Shown: one piece after another, positions 53,931 through 62,610 of the stretch | How positions within the stretch are numbered: the stretch's first letter is position 1 | Layout of the letters: each line of letters starts with the position of its first letter | Assembly: GCA_040389965.1 (NCBI GenBank) | Contig: JAZJZF010000064.1 | Location: forward strand, 69,677-133,676 | Direction of reading: 5' to 3' | DNA from: UBA4416 sp040389965 | GTDB lineage: Bacteria > Bacteroidota > Bacteroidia > B-17B0 > Aurantibacillaceae | DNA length: 64,000 bases | Program-made: the position numbers and the translations under genes | Notes under the pieces: generated by a model | Databases searched by the model: none | The model's input: the letters and a program-made list of their open reading frames with translations, nothing else | Told to the model about the DNA's origin: nothing

Positions 53931-54521
53931 ATGATCGAGGTTTTTAACATAAAAAAAGGACTATTTTTTGGGCTTTTAGACCTTAACCAATTTGCACTCA
54001 GTAATGCCTTAACTGTTAAAAGGGACATTGAAACCCGGGGCAAAAATTACCTGATTTCCAGGCTTTTGGATGATAGCTGTAAAATAATATACGATGATAA
54101 GGGAAAACCTCATTTAGAGAATGATTCGAGGCATATTTCCTTATCGCATTCGCACGATAAACTGGCTATTATTATAAACGAAACTGAAGCCACGGGCATT
54201 GATATTGAGCTGATACGGGATAAGGTCATTAAAATAAAGCATAAATTTTTATCAGTACCCGAACTGACAGAAACCGGCAATGATGTGGAGAAATTATTGA
54301 TCTATTGGGCCGCCAAAGAGACTCTTTACAAGATTTATGGCCTAAAAGAGGTAGATTTTATTACCAATTTATTTGTTAAGCCGTTTAATAAACATAATTT
54401 AGGGACAATTATCGGCGAAATTAATTTGCCGGGTTTTAAAAAGACATTTGAACTTAATTATCAATTTATAGACAATTACATACTGGTGTATGCCCTATCC
54501 GACATAAGTGTTGTTAACTAA
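53931..54521 (+). CDS. 4'-phosphopantetheinyl transferase superfamily protein
   Basis: 196 residues. Sfp/AcpS-type signatures: HISLSHSHDKLAIII (substrate/CoA His), GIDIELI (Mg-binding Asp/Glu) and the late YWAAKETLYKIYG (WxxKE helix). It transfers phosphopantetheine from CoA to an acyl or peptidyl carrier protein. Overlaps the GGGP synthase gene by 14 bp. First gene of an apparent operon. Confidence 0.9.
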   Translation: MIEVFNIKKGLFFGLLDLNQFALSNALTVKRDIETRGKNYLISRLLDDSCKIIYDDKGKPHLENDSRHISLSHSHDKLAIIINETEATGIDIELIRDKVIKIKHKFLSVPELTETGNDVEKLLIYWAAKETLYKIYGLKEVDFITNLFVKPFNKHNLGTIIGEINLPGFKKTFELNYQFIDNYILVYALSDISVVN

Positions 54522-55224
54522 AAGTACACATACAAAGCTCATTATTTTAATTGATCCCGATAAATATAATCCGGCCTTAATTGATATTGCTAATAAAAGT
54601 CAGGTATCTTATATCTTTTTCGGTGGAAGTTCTTTAAAGAAAAACAATTTCGAGAAAATACTGAAAGCTATAAAATCCAAAACTACGATCCCTGTTATTA
54701 TTTTTCCCGGCGACGAAAAACAGATTTCCAAGTATGCAGACGGGTTGTTAATGCTGTCTTTGCTATCAGGCAGAAACGCGGAGTACCTGATAGGGAAACA
54801 TGTAAATGCCGCCACAAAAATAAAAGCAAGCAAGGTACCTGTTATTCCTACGGCTTATATTTTAATAGATGGCGGCAAAGCATCTACCACACAAAAAATA
54901 ACCAATACTGCCCCACTCCACAATAAAAAAGAAATTATTAATACTGCCATTGCCGGCGAATTGTTAGGCAAACGGTTGATATACCTGGAAGCAGGCAGTG
55001 GCGCAAAAAAAACACTGACTCCCTCTTTAATTAAAGAGGTTAAAAAGCAAACTTCCTTACCTCTAATTATTGGTGGTGGTATCGATTCTGCAAAAAAAGC
55101 AGCTACTATCATAAAATCAAAACCCGACTACATAGTAGTTGGAAATGCGCTGGAAAGAGATCCACAGTTTTTAAATGAGTTAAGTAAGTTATTAAGTAAA
55201 AAGCAATCCGTGAAAAAATCGTAG
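54508..55224 (+). CDS. Geranylgeranylglyceryl phosphate synthase (GGGPS/PcrB) family protein
   Basis: 238-residue TIM barrel. Starts at GTG 54508 (or TTG 54511). Family motifs: LIDPDKYNP near the N-terminus, YIFFGGSS, PVIIFPGDEKQIS, ADGLLMLSLLSGRN, then AYILIDGG, RLIYLEAGSGAK, and the phosphate-binding LIIGGGIDSAKKA and YIVVGNAL. The enzyme joins sn-glycerol-1-phosphate to a polyprenyl diphosphate; archaea use it to build ether lipids and Bacteroidota carry a distinct branch that is reported to use geranylgeranyl diphosphate. What the product is for here is unknown. Sits in an operon with the phosphopantetheinyl transferase and ThiE-like genes. Confidence 0.92.
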   Translation: MLLTKSTHTKLIILIDPDKYNPALIDIANKSQVSYIFFGGSSLKKNNFEKILKAIKSKTTIPVIIFPGDEKQISKYADGLLMLSLLSGRNAEYLIGKHVNAATKIKASKVPVIPTAYILIDGGKASTTQKITNTAPLHNKKEIINTAIAGELLGKRLIYLEAGSGAKKTLTPSLIKEVKKQTSLPLIIGGGIDSAKKAATIIKSKPDYIVVGNALERDPQFLNELSKLLSKKQSVKKS

Positions 55225-55231
55225 TCGAAAC

Positions 55232-55864
55232 ATGAAACTAGTCGTTATAACTCCCTCCAAAAAAAGCGATAATGAAATCGCGGCTGTCATTCAAATGTTT
55301 GAAGCAGGCCTTGATACCTTACACGTACGGAAGAATCGTTTTTCTACAAAAGAACTGGACGAATACATTAATGAGATTCCCAAGCACTTTCATAATCGTA
55401 TTATCATTCATTCGCATCACCGTCTGGCATTAAAATACGATCTTAAAGGATTTCATTTTACATCAACACATCTTAAAAAGAAATTTAAGCTGTGGCTTAA
55501 CACAAAACTTATTTACATCAGAAAACCAAATCTTATAAAAACAATTTCTTTCCGGAGGGCTACAGAGCTTTACCTTCCTTTGCCGGTAAAAACAGATTAT
55601 TGTTTTTTGGGTACTATGTTTCATAATGTTTCGGGCGAGCTATATAGCGGGTTTTATCCCGAAATAGTAGAAGCTGCCATTAATAAATCAGGGATGAAAA
55701 TATATGCCCGTGGCGGTATTAACGAAAAAAGCATAGAACTGGCTTATAAATTAGGCTTTCATGGAGTAGCCCTTTACGGAAATTTATGGAAAAACCCTTC
55801 GCCTTATAATAAATACATTGAGTTTATACAGTTCTGTAAAGAAAAAAATATTCCTATAGAATAG
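55232..55864 (+). CDS. Thiamine phosphate synthase-like (ThiE/TenI family) protein
   Basis: 210-residue TIM barrel. It follows the ThiE layout loosely: LDTLHVRKNRFSTKEL (for QLR.K), IIIHSHHRLALKYDLKGFHFTSTHLKKKFK (for the INDR...GVHLGQ part), a FLGTMFHNVSGELYSGF segment and RGGINEKSIELAYKLGFHGVALYG. Several ThiE diphosphate-binding residues (INDR, HLGQ) are not kept. Whether it makes thiamine phosphate or has another role is open. It lies 7 bp after the GGGPS gene; no THI box was seen. Confidence 0.75.
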   Translation: MKLVVITPSKKSDNEIAAVIQMFEAGLDTLHVRKNRFSTKELDEYINEIPKHFHNRIIIHSHHRLALKYDLKGFHFTSTHLKKKFKLWLNTKLIYIRKPNLIKTISFRRATELYLPLPVKTDYCFLGTMFHNVSGELYSGFYPEIVEAAINKSGMKIYARGGINEKSIELAYKLGFHGVALYGNLWKNPSPYNKYIEFIQFCKEKNIPIE

Positions 55865-56416
55865 ATGGCATTTTGGGATTGGATAGCTTTAATTACAGGC
55901 GTTTTAGGGGTAATACTAACTATTTTTGAAAGTATCTGGTGCTGGCCATTTGCATTGGTATCTGTTACTATTTCGACGCTGGCTTTTTTTAAGCAACACC
56001 TTTATGGCGATATGAGCCTTAATGTATTTTATTTTTTTAGTGGTATTTATGGCTGGTATTATTGGGGAAAGCACAAAGTGATGACCTTTAAAATTACCCG
56101 TTTACCCCTAAAATATGTTCCTCTTATCGTAATTTCTATTGTGGTACAAAGTGTGATCTATTATTATATTTTGCAGCATTTTAAATCCGACCGGGTGCTT
56201 TTCGACTCCATTTTAACAGCTTGCAGTTTTACCTGTACCTATTTAATGACCAAGAAATGGCTCGAAAACTGGCTATTGTGGGTGCTCATCGACGGAGCTT
56301 ATGTTTTTTTGTATATTATAAAAGAAATGCCTACCTATGCTATGCTCTATACCTTTTTTACATTAATGGCCGCTTATGGATATTATGCATGGAAAAAACA
56401 ACTACACAAGTTATAA
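55865..56416 (+). CDS. pnuC: Nicotinamide riboside transporter PnuC
   Basis: 183 residues with seven or so hydrophobic helices. WCWPFALVSVTISTLAFFKQHLYGDMSLNVFYFFSGIYGWYYWGKH is the PnuC hallmark region, and the C-terminus KWLENWLLWVLIDGAYVFLYIIKEMPTYAMLY fits too. Imports nicotinamide riboside by facilitated diffusion. Its ATG follows the ThiE-like stop directly, and its end overlaps the NadR-like kinase gene by 28 bp, a coupled transport/trapping pair. Confidence 0.93.
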   Translation: MAFWDWIALITGVLGVILTIFESIWCWPFALVSVTISTLAFFKQHLYGDMSLNVFYFFSGIYGWYYWGKHKVMTFKITRLPLKYVPLIVISIVVQSVIYYYILQHFKSDRVLFDSILTACSFTCTYLMTKKWLENWLLWVLIDGAYVFLYIIKEMPTYAMLYTFFTLMAAYGYYAWKKQLHKL

Positions 56417-56934
56417 AAAAAATTGCCATACTTGGTGCAGAAAGCACCGGGAAAACCGAGCTTAGCAAACGCCTGGCGCTTCATTATCAGACAGCCTGGG
56501 CTCCTGAATATGCCAGAGATTATTTCGATTCGCATGACATTAATCATTACAGCATTGATGATCTGGATACCATTGCTAAAAATCAATTAAAACTGGAAGA
56601 GGAATATGCTCCAAGGGCTAACCGGTTCTTATTTTGCGACACTACTTTGATCACGATTAAGATCTGGTCAACTTATCAGTTCAATAAAATTTCTGATCTG
56701 ATTACACATTCTATAAAAGGTTCCGATTATGATCTTTACCTCGTATGTAATAATGATGTTGCGTGGAAAGCCGACTCTCAAAGAAGAAATCCGGAACTAA
56801 GAGATCATTTATTAAAATGGAATCTTCACGAATTAATGAAACTGAATGTAGATTACCACATTATAGAAGGTACAGGCAACGATAAATTAGCGTCTGCCAT
56901 TTCCATTATCGATAACGAATTTCAGGGGCTTTAA
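56389..56934 (+). CDS. NadR-like nicotinamide riboside kinase (AAA, P-loop)
   Basis: 181 residues from ATG 56389, overlapping pnuC by 28 bp; the longer frame back to 56221 is the shadow of pnuC. P-loop LGAESTGKTELS near residue 16; APEYARDYFDSH and QLKLEEEYAPRANRFLFCDTTLI follow the ribosylnicotinamide-kinase domain of NadR. The nucleotidyltransferase half of NadR is absent. It would phosphorylate nicotinamide riboside entering through PnuC to NMN. Confidence 0.88.
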   Translation: MEKTTTQVIKKIAILGAESTGKTELSKRLALHYQTAWAPEYARDYFDSHDINHYSIDDLDTIAKNQLKLEEEYAPRANRFLFCDTTLITIKIWSTYQFNKISDLITHSIKGSDYDLYLVCNNDVAWKADSQRRNPELRDHLLKWNLHELMKLNVDYHIIEGTGNDKLASAISIIDNEFQGL

Positions 56935-57698
56935 GCTATAAATGCCATTACATCATTAAAGAAAGCTTCGGGTTGTTCTGCATGAACCCAATGCCCGCTA
57001 TTTTCTACGGTTTCTAATTTATAATCAGAGAACCTTGCGGCAATATCTTTTTCGTCGGCATCAGTTATATAATTGGAGTTACCTCCTCTTATAAATAAAG
57101 CGGGAGTATTGCTTACTCCTTCAGGAGCTTCAATACCTATATTATCATATTTTTCTGTAATGGTTTTAAGATCGAAACGCCAGGCCATTTGTTTGGAAGC
57201 ATCTTCTTTCCAATAAATATTTTTTAATAAAAATTGTTTGGTTCCAAAATCAGAAATGTATTCGTTTAAAATAGCTTCCGCTTCCTTGCGGGTATTTATT
57301 TCCGTAAAATCTATGGCATTCAATGCCTTTAATACGGCCTCGTGGTGTGGCTCGTAAGCTCTTGGCGCAATATCAACCACAATTATTTTTTTGGCTATAT
57401 TAGGATACAACATTTCGAAAAACAATACCGTTTTACCACCCATGCTATGCCCTAATAATATTGGCTCTTTTAAATCATGAAGTTTTATGAACTCATTCAA
57501 ATCGGATGCCATAACGTTATAATCCCATTCGCTGCTATGAGGCGACAATCCATGATTTCTTTGATCTATGGCAAACACCCTGAATCCTTTTTCCGCAAAA
57601 CGTTTTGTCAGTGTATTCCAGTTATCGCTTTGACCAAATAAACCGTGTAAAATAATCAAAGGTTGCCCTGATCCGTATTCTCTGTATGCTAGTTCCAT
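56931..57698 (-). CDS. Alpha/beta hydrolase (YbfF-type esterase)
   Basis: 255 residues. Motifs: LHGLFGQSDNWN (oxyanion region), DQRNHGLSPHS, nucleophile elbow LLGHSMGGKTV, and the late SGHWVHAEQPEAF (catalytic His). It resembles the YbfF-like esterase group. Converges tail to tail with the NadR-like gene with a 4-bp overlap of stop codons (56931-56934). Substrate unknown. Confidence 0.9.
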   Translation of the reverse strand: MELAYREYGSGQPLIILHGLFGQSDNWNTLTKRFAEKGFRVFAIDQRNHGLSPHSSEWDYNVMASDLNEFIKLHDLKEPILLGHSMGGKTVLFFEMLYPNIAKKIIVVDIAPRAYEPHHEAVLKALNAIDFTEINTRKEAEAILNEYISDFGTKQFLLKNIYWKEDASKQMAWRFDLKTITEKYDNIGIEAPEGVSNTPALFIRGGNSNYITDADEKDIAARFSDYKLETVENSGHWVHAEQPEAFFNDVMAFIA

Positions 57699-57746
57699 AG
57701 TGAGTTAACAAGTTACGAAGTAAAAAAGTTTTAAAAGTTTAACTAT

Positions 57747-59012
57747 TTATTCTTCTTCGTTTAGAATTAATTTTCGCAGCATATTCATTCCTGCCATAGC
57801 TGTCATATGAATATTGCGTTGCCTGTTATCGCCAAATATGAAATGTTTTGAAATAACCTTATCATTTAACGCAACCGCTATCCAGGTTGTACCAACAGGT
57901 TTATCGGCAGTAGCACCCGATGGGCCTGCGATACCGGACACTGCAATTGCCGCATTGCCTTTAAAGGATTTCATAATACCGGTAATCATGGCTTCTACAC
58001 ATTCCTGACTTACAGCACCATGTTTTGTAAATACCTCTTCATTTACGTGCAATAACGAGTGTTTAAATTCGTTATGGTAAGGAATAATTCCTCCGTTATA
58101 ATAGGCTGAACTGCCTGCTACGCTTGTTATTAAATGAGAAATATAACCTCCTGTACAACTTTCGGCAAGGCACAGTTTTAAGTTTCTTTCTTTTAATAAT
58201 TCGCCCAGTATTTCTTCCATTTTAGGCTGTTCTTTACCATACTCTTCATAACCGTAAATATATTTACGAATCAGAGGTTCTATCTTCTGTGCTTCTTCTT
58301 CAACTTTATACTTCAGTTCTATTTCATTAAGCCCAATACTGCTTAAACGCAATCTTACCATACCCGGCGATGGCAAATACGCAAGACTGATATTTTTATG
58401 TATCAGGGCATCTTCCCAATCACTGATCAGTTCAGCAAGAGCGCTCTCCCCTATTCCCTGCGTTAAAATGGTTTTATGATAAATAAAAGGAAGCGTAAAT
58501 CTTTTTTTAAGCGCCGGTATAATATCATCGGTTACCATAGCCTTCATTTCAAATGGAACGCCAGGCATAGATACGTAGATGGTGTTATTTTTTTCGATCC
58601 ACATACCCGGAGCTGTACCGTTCTTATTTCTGATAACAACGCAGCCTTTAGGAACCTCTGCCTGCTTTCGGTTTATGGCATTGATCTCTTTTCCTCTTTT
58701 TGCGAAAAAACCGCTCACATCCTGTAGAACTGCTTCATCAATTACCAACTCTACATTAAAATATTCACAAAATGTCTTTTTAGTAATGTCGTCTTTCGTA
58801 GGACCTAATCCACCGGTAATTAATACCAGTTGAGCACGTTTTCCTGCATCTTCAAATGCATGAAGAATCGCTTCTCTTTCGTCGGCAACAGAACTCATAT
58901 GTACTACATTGATCCCTGCTTCGTTCAATTGCTGCGCCATCCAGACAGCATTTGTATTAACGATTTGCCCTATTAATATTTCGTTACCAATTGTTAAAAG
59001 TTCTGCATTCAT
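57747..59012 (-). CDS. cinA: CinA family protein (competence/damage-inducible; nicotinamide-nucleotide amidase)
   Basis: 421 residues with both domains. N-terminal MoaB-like/COG1058 (TIGNEILIGQIVNTNAVWMAQQL, ITGGLGPTKDDITKK, MPGVPFEMKAM); C-terminal COG1546 PncC amidase (LAESCTGGYISHLITSVAGSSAYYNGGI, GIAGPSGATADKPVGTTW). Hydrolyses NMN to nicotinate mononucleotide and, in many forms, has ADP-ribose pyrophosphatase activity. Fits NAD salvage with pnuC and the NadR-like gene opposite. Confidence 0.95.
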   Translation of the reverse strand: MNAELLTIGNEILIGQIVNTNAVWMAQQLNEAGINVVHMSSVADEREAILHAFEDAGKRAQLVLITGGLGPTKDDITKKTFCEYFNVELVIDEAVLQDVSGFFAKRGKEINAINRKQAEVPKGCVVIRNKNGTAPGMWIEKNNTIYVSMPGVPFEMKAMVTDDIIPALKKRFTLPFIYHKTILTQGIGESALAELISDWEDALIHKNISLAYLPSPGMVRLRLSSIGLNEIELKYKVEEEAQKIEPLIRKYIYGYEEYGKEQPKMEEILGELLKERNLKLCLAESCTGGYISHLITSVAGSSAYYNGGIIPYHNEFKHSLLHVNEEVFTKHGAVSQECVEAMITGIMKSFKGNAAIAVSGIAGPSGATADKPVGTTWIAVALNDKVISKHFIFGDNRQRNIHMTAMAGMNMLRKLILNEEE

Positions 59013-59080
59013 CGTACACTACCTGTTTAATTTTTTATATTTAACGCCATAAAATTACATTATCTAACTTGTAAATCCTT

Positions 59081-59821
59081 ATGAAAAAATATTTTATTTT
59101 AATTGGCACTATAACTGTTTTAATCACAAGTTGCGATCCTAAAACACAGGAAGCCATTTTAAAAACAACCACCGAAATTTTAAATAGCGGCACCAATGGT
59201 ACTGCTACAGGATTAACAAATGATGAAGTGATTAAAGGGTTAAAGGAAGCCTTGTCGGTAGGGACAAACAACTCAACTGCCTTAACATCAAAACTGGATG
59301 GTTTTAATAAAAACCCGCTTATTTTTATTCCATGGCCTGCAGAAGCGGCAACCATGAAAGAGAAATTAGTACAGTTAGGATTCCAACAACAAATAACCGA
59401 TTTTGAAACATCGCTTAACAGGGCTGCTGAAGATGCTACCAAAAATGCAGCACCTATATTTGTGGATGCTATTTCTAAAATGACGATCAGCGATGGATTT
59501 GCCATTTTAAATGGCAATGATACTTCTGCTACTCATTATTTAAGAGAAAAAACATCTGCTTCTTTAAAACAAACTTTTTCACCGGTTGTAACGGATGCTA
59601 TTAGTAATGTAAAAGTAACATCGTATTGGTCTCCTTTAATTTCTACTTATAATAAAATTCCGGGCGTTAATAAATTAAATCCCGATTTAAATGCTTACGT
59701 AACGGATAAAGCGGTAAACGGCTTAATGACCCTGATTGCGCAGGAAGAAGTTAAGATCAGAAAAGACCCAATGGCAAGGGTTACCGACATTCTGAAAAAG
59801 GTATTCGGTTCAAAAAAATAA
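59081..59821 (+). CDS. DUF4197 lipoprotein (paralogue 1)
   Basis: 246 residues. Signal peptide with lipobox ITSC. The DUF4197 body is clear: NDEVIKGLKEALSVGTNNST, FIPWPAEAATMKEKLVQLG, TSLNRAAEDATKNAAPIFVDAI, GFAILNGNDTSATHYLREKT, LNAYVTDKAVNGLMTLIAQEE, and KDPMARVTDILKKVFG. Function of the family is unknown. Followed 24 bp later by a second copy, so the two are a tandem duplicate on one transcript. Confidence 0.9.
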   Translation: MKKYFILIGTITVLITSCDPKTQEAILKTTTEILNSGTNGTATGLTNDEVIKGLKEALSVGTNNSTALTSKLDGFNKNPLIFIPWPAEAATMKEKLVQLGFQQQITDFETSLNRAAEDATKNAAPIFVDAISKMTISDGFAILNGNDTSATHYLREKTSASLKQTFSPVVTDAISNVKVTSYWSPLISTYNKIPGVNKLNPDLNAYVTDKAVNGLMTLIAQEEVKIRKDPMARVTDILKKVFGSKK

Positions 59822-59845
59822 TGTAACTTTACTTTAAAATCATCC

Positions 59846-60619
59846 ATGAAAATGAACTCTAAACTATTCGCCGCTACGTTGCTAGCATTTAGCACAGCAA
59901 TTGGCAACGCGCAAACTTTAAATGATATGTGGAATACGGTTAAAACCAATTCTACTACCATTATTAATACAACTACCAATACTATAAATGGTACAAGCGC
60001 TACACCGACGTTAACCAACGACGAAGTGATTAAGGGATTGAAAGAAGCTCTAAGTGTTGGCACTAATAACTCTTCATCAAACGCATCGAAGGTTGACGGA
60101 TATTTAAAAAACGCTAAACTTTTTATACCATGGCCTGCAGAAGCGCAACAAATGAAAACAAAATTGATTCAGTTAGGATACCAAAGTAAAGTAACGGAGT
60201 TTGAAACTTCGTTGAACAGGGCCGCTGAAGAAGCCGCAAAAAGTGCAGCTCCTATTTTTGTAGATGCTATTACCGGCATGAGCATTGGTGATGGATTTGC
60301 CATATTAAAAGGAAGTGATACGGCTGCTACACATTATTTAAGAGAGAAAACCTACGCTCCTTTAAAGCAAAAATTTATGCCTACAGTAAATCAGGCCATT
60401 TCAAAAGTGAAAGTAACGAGCTACTGGACACCTTTAGTGACTATATACAATAAGATCCCGGGTGTAAAAAAACAAAATCCGGACCTTAATGATTATGTAT
60501 GTACCAAAGCTGTTAATGGCTTAATGGTATTGATAGCCGACGAAGAAACCAAGATCAGGAAAGACCCTATGGCCCGCGTAACCGACCTTTTGAAAAAAGT
60601 ATTCGGAGCTAAAAAATAA
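59846..60619 (+). CDS. DUF4197 protein (paralogue 2)
   Basis: 257 residues, clearly a duplicate of the preceding gene with the same blocks (NDEVIKGLKEALSVGTNNSS, FIPWPAEAQQMKTKLIQLG, TSLNRAAEEAAKSAAPIFVDAI, GFAILKGSDTAATHYLREKT, DPMARVTDLLKKVFG). It differs at the N-terminus: a conventional signal peptide (ending GNAQ) with no lipobox, so this copy is expected to be soluble in the periplasm. Function unknown. Ends in a strong terminator. Confidence 0.9.
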   Translation: MKMNSKLFAATLLAFSTAIGNAQTLNDMWNTVKTNSTTIINTTTNTINGTSATPTLTNDEVIKGLKEALSVGTNNSSSNASKVDGYLKNAKLFIPWPAEAQQMKTKLIQLGYQSKVTEFETSLNRAAEEAAKSAAPIFVDAITGMSIGDGFAILKGSDTAATHYLREKTYAPLKQKFMPTVNQAISKVKVTSYWTPLVTIYNKIPGVKKQNPDLNDYVCTKAVNGLMVLIADEETKIRKDPMARVTDLLKKVFGAKK

Positions 60620-60640
60620 AGTAATAAGTAGTAATTAAAA

Positions 60641-60677
60641 GAGGAGGCATTTGTAACAAATGCCTCCTCTTTTTTTG
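60641..60677 (+). terminator. Strong intrinsic terminator after the DUF4197 pair
   Basis: GAGGAGGCATTTGT-A-ACAAATGCCTCCTC forms a near-perfect 14-pair hairpin (60642-60670) followed by TTTTTTT. It lies 22 bp past the second DUF4197 stop codon. Confidence 0.93.
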
Positions 60678-60766
60678 AAAGGTTTTCCGGGAATATATTA
60701 AGTAATATACCAATCAAATACTCATTCCTTTTTTGTAGATTTACTTTTTATAAGCTGAAATTAGTT

Positions 60767-62572
60767 ATGTACACAGGCCATTCGAAAATTAAAACAGGAT
60801 TTGATATTCTTGTCCTGGTAATTTTTACCTGTTGCATTTTATACCCTATTCTGTTTTTGATCTCCAATTATTACGAACAGGTTGTAGGCGTTATATTTGA
60901 AAAAGCCCCCCGTAAATACCTGAATGCTGCACTGGCAAACGGAACATTAAAAACAGTATTCAAGTTTTCAAAAATCGGATTGTTTGTTGCTCTCATATGG
61001 TTGGCAGCATTCTGGCTCGATTATTTTACAACAAAAAAGAAAGCCCTTACTTCTTTTTTGATCAACAGGGTTTCAAGTACTTTGTACAGCAGTTTTTATA
61101 GCAATAAAACGTTTTTTTCGACACTCAATAAAGAGGTGCGCGTTGCTTTTTCACTGATACTGATTATCTTTTTCGTAGCAGAGTGTATGCTCCTTATAAG
61201 CATGCCTACCAGTTATGATGAATTGTTTTCTTACAGCGTCTTTTCGGGTAAAGGAATCTGGACATCCTTATCATATTATCCTGTCCCCAATAATCATGTG
61301 CTGTATAATCTCATGACAAGCCTGTTTGTTAAACTTCCTATAGACATTGAAATTTCTACCCGCATCCCGGCTTTTCTGGCCGCATTGTTTACTGTTTATT
61401 ATTTTTTTAAATTATCTCACGAACAACTGGGAGGCAAAATAGCCATTGCACTTACTCTTTTCATTGCATGCCTCTATCCTTTTCAACTTTTCTCGATTAG
61501 TGCCAGAGGTTATGCTTTTGTAAACCTGTGCTGCGTGTTATTACTCTATTCAACTGTAAAACTAATCTCTGCTGATCATACGTCAAAAAAATACCATTGG
61601 TTATTTAGATTATCCGGTTTTGCAGGCATTTTCGCTGTTCCTTCTTTTTTGTATGTTTTATTTGCGGTGTATATTGTGTATTTTTTATTTGTATTAAGAT
61701 TAAAACAAAAAACAGCTCTTGTCCTTTTCTTTAAGGATTGCTTTATCTGCGGTGGTTTAATTATTTTAGGATATATTTTTATATACCTGCTAAATGAACA
61801 GGGCGATTTAACGAATCCTAATGGAGGAGCTACAAAATTTTCGTTAAGCGACCCCAATTTAGTGTCTATTATTACAAGCCACATAAAAGACCTTTCCGAT
61901 TATTTGTTCTTTAATTATTACACATTGTTTATACTGTATATTATTACGGCCATTGGCTTAGGCTATGGGCTAATGACAAAAAAAATAAATTCTGTTTTTT
62001 TAGCAGTTCTTTCTTTTTTTATGATCCTGTCGCCATTACTTATACTACCCCTTCATCGTGTACTACCTTTTCAAAGAAACTGGCTTTATCTCATTTTTCC
62101 GGCAGCGCTTTGCTTAGGTTTTCTGCTACAATTGCTCTCCGTGCTTCTTGCCAATTCTTTTAGTCGTTTAGCAAGATTTGAACTTGATAAGAAACTATTT
62201 TTCGTTTTACTTGCTGCATTTATATTTTCGCTGGCTAAATTTGACACAAAGCATCATTTCGATTCCAGGATTGATTATGAGATAGCCACTGTAAGACAAG
62301 AATATATCAATGCCGAAGCCAGAAATATTAGCTCTATAGCCATGACCGGTAAAGGATTTGAATATTATCCGGCAGAATTTATCCGGTTTTTATGTTATAA
62401 ATACGATCCTCAAAGGGCTGTAAGTCTTGCCCAACTGGATACTATTACAAATCAGGATATACTGGTAATAGATAATTCGGAAGAACAACGCTTTAAACCA
62501 CAACTTTCCAATTACCGTGTGTTACGGTATTTTGATGAAAATTTAACGGTATATTGTAGAAATAAGCCCTAA
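60767..62572 (+). CDS. Polytopic membrane protein, GT-C/ArnT-like glycosyltransferase candidate
   Basis: 601 residues with about a dozen membrane helices. The first large loop after helix 3 carries MPTSYDELFS, an acidic (DE) motif in the place where GT-C glycosyltransferases keep their catalytic Asp, followed by GIWTSLSYYPVPNNHVLYNL. A C-terminal soluble part (about 505-601) ends the protein. Overall layout fits a polyprenyl-phosphate-sugar-using GT-C enzyme, but no specific family signature was confirmed. Upstream of a second polytopic gene 38 bp away. Confidence 0.55.
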   Translation: MYTGHSKIKTGFDILVLVIFTCCILYPILFLISNYYEQVVGVIFEKAPRKYLNAALANGTLKTVFKFSKIGLFVALIWLAAFWLDYFTTKKKALTSFLINRVSSTLYSSFYSNKTFFSTLNKEVRVAFSLILIIFFVAECMLLISMPTSYDELFSYSVFSGKGIWTSLSYYPVPNNHVLYNLMTSLFVKLPIDIEISTRIPAFLAALFTVYYFFKLSHEQLGGKIAIALTLFIACLYPFQLFSISARGYAFVNLCCVLLLYSTVKLISADHTSKKYHWLFRLSGFAGIFAVPSFLYVLFAVYIVYFLFVLRLKQKTALVLFFKDCFICGGLIILGYIFIYLLNEQGDLTNPNGGATKFSLSDPNLVSIITSHIKDLSDYLFFNYYTLFILYIITAIGLGYGLMTKKINSVFLAVLSFFMILSPLLILPLHRVLPFQRNWLYLIFPAALCLGFLLQLLSVLLANSFSRLARFELDKKLFFVLLAAFIFSLAKFDTKHHFDSRIDYEIATVRQEYINAEARNISSIAMTGKGFEYYPAEFIRFLCYKYDPQRAVSLAQLDTITNQDILVIDNSEEQRFKPQLSNYRVLRYFDENLTVYCRNKP

Positions 62573-62610
62573 ACTATAAACTCGTTTTTAATATACCCTG
62601 TTAAGTCTGC

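Noticed and set aside
55200..55240. TPP riboswitch ahead of the ThiE-like gene
   Set aside because: Only 7 bp separate it from the GGGPS gene; no CUGAGA-type THI-box sequence is present.
56221..56388. 56-codon N-terminal extension of the NadR-like kinase
   Set aside because: It is the out-of-frame shadow of pnuC; the kinase P-loop region begins right after ATG 56389.
59041..59517. 158-codon minus-strand frame in the DUF4197 gene
   Set aside because: Antisense of conserved DUF4197 blocks; the same antisense pattern occurs in the paralogue at 59695-60063, which is explained by the duplication.
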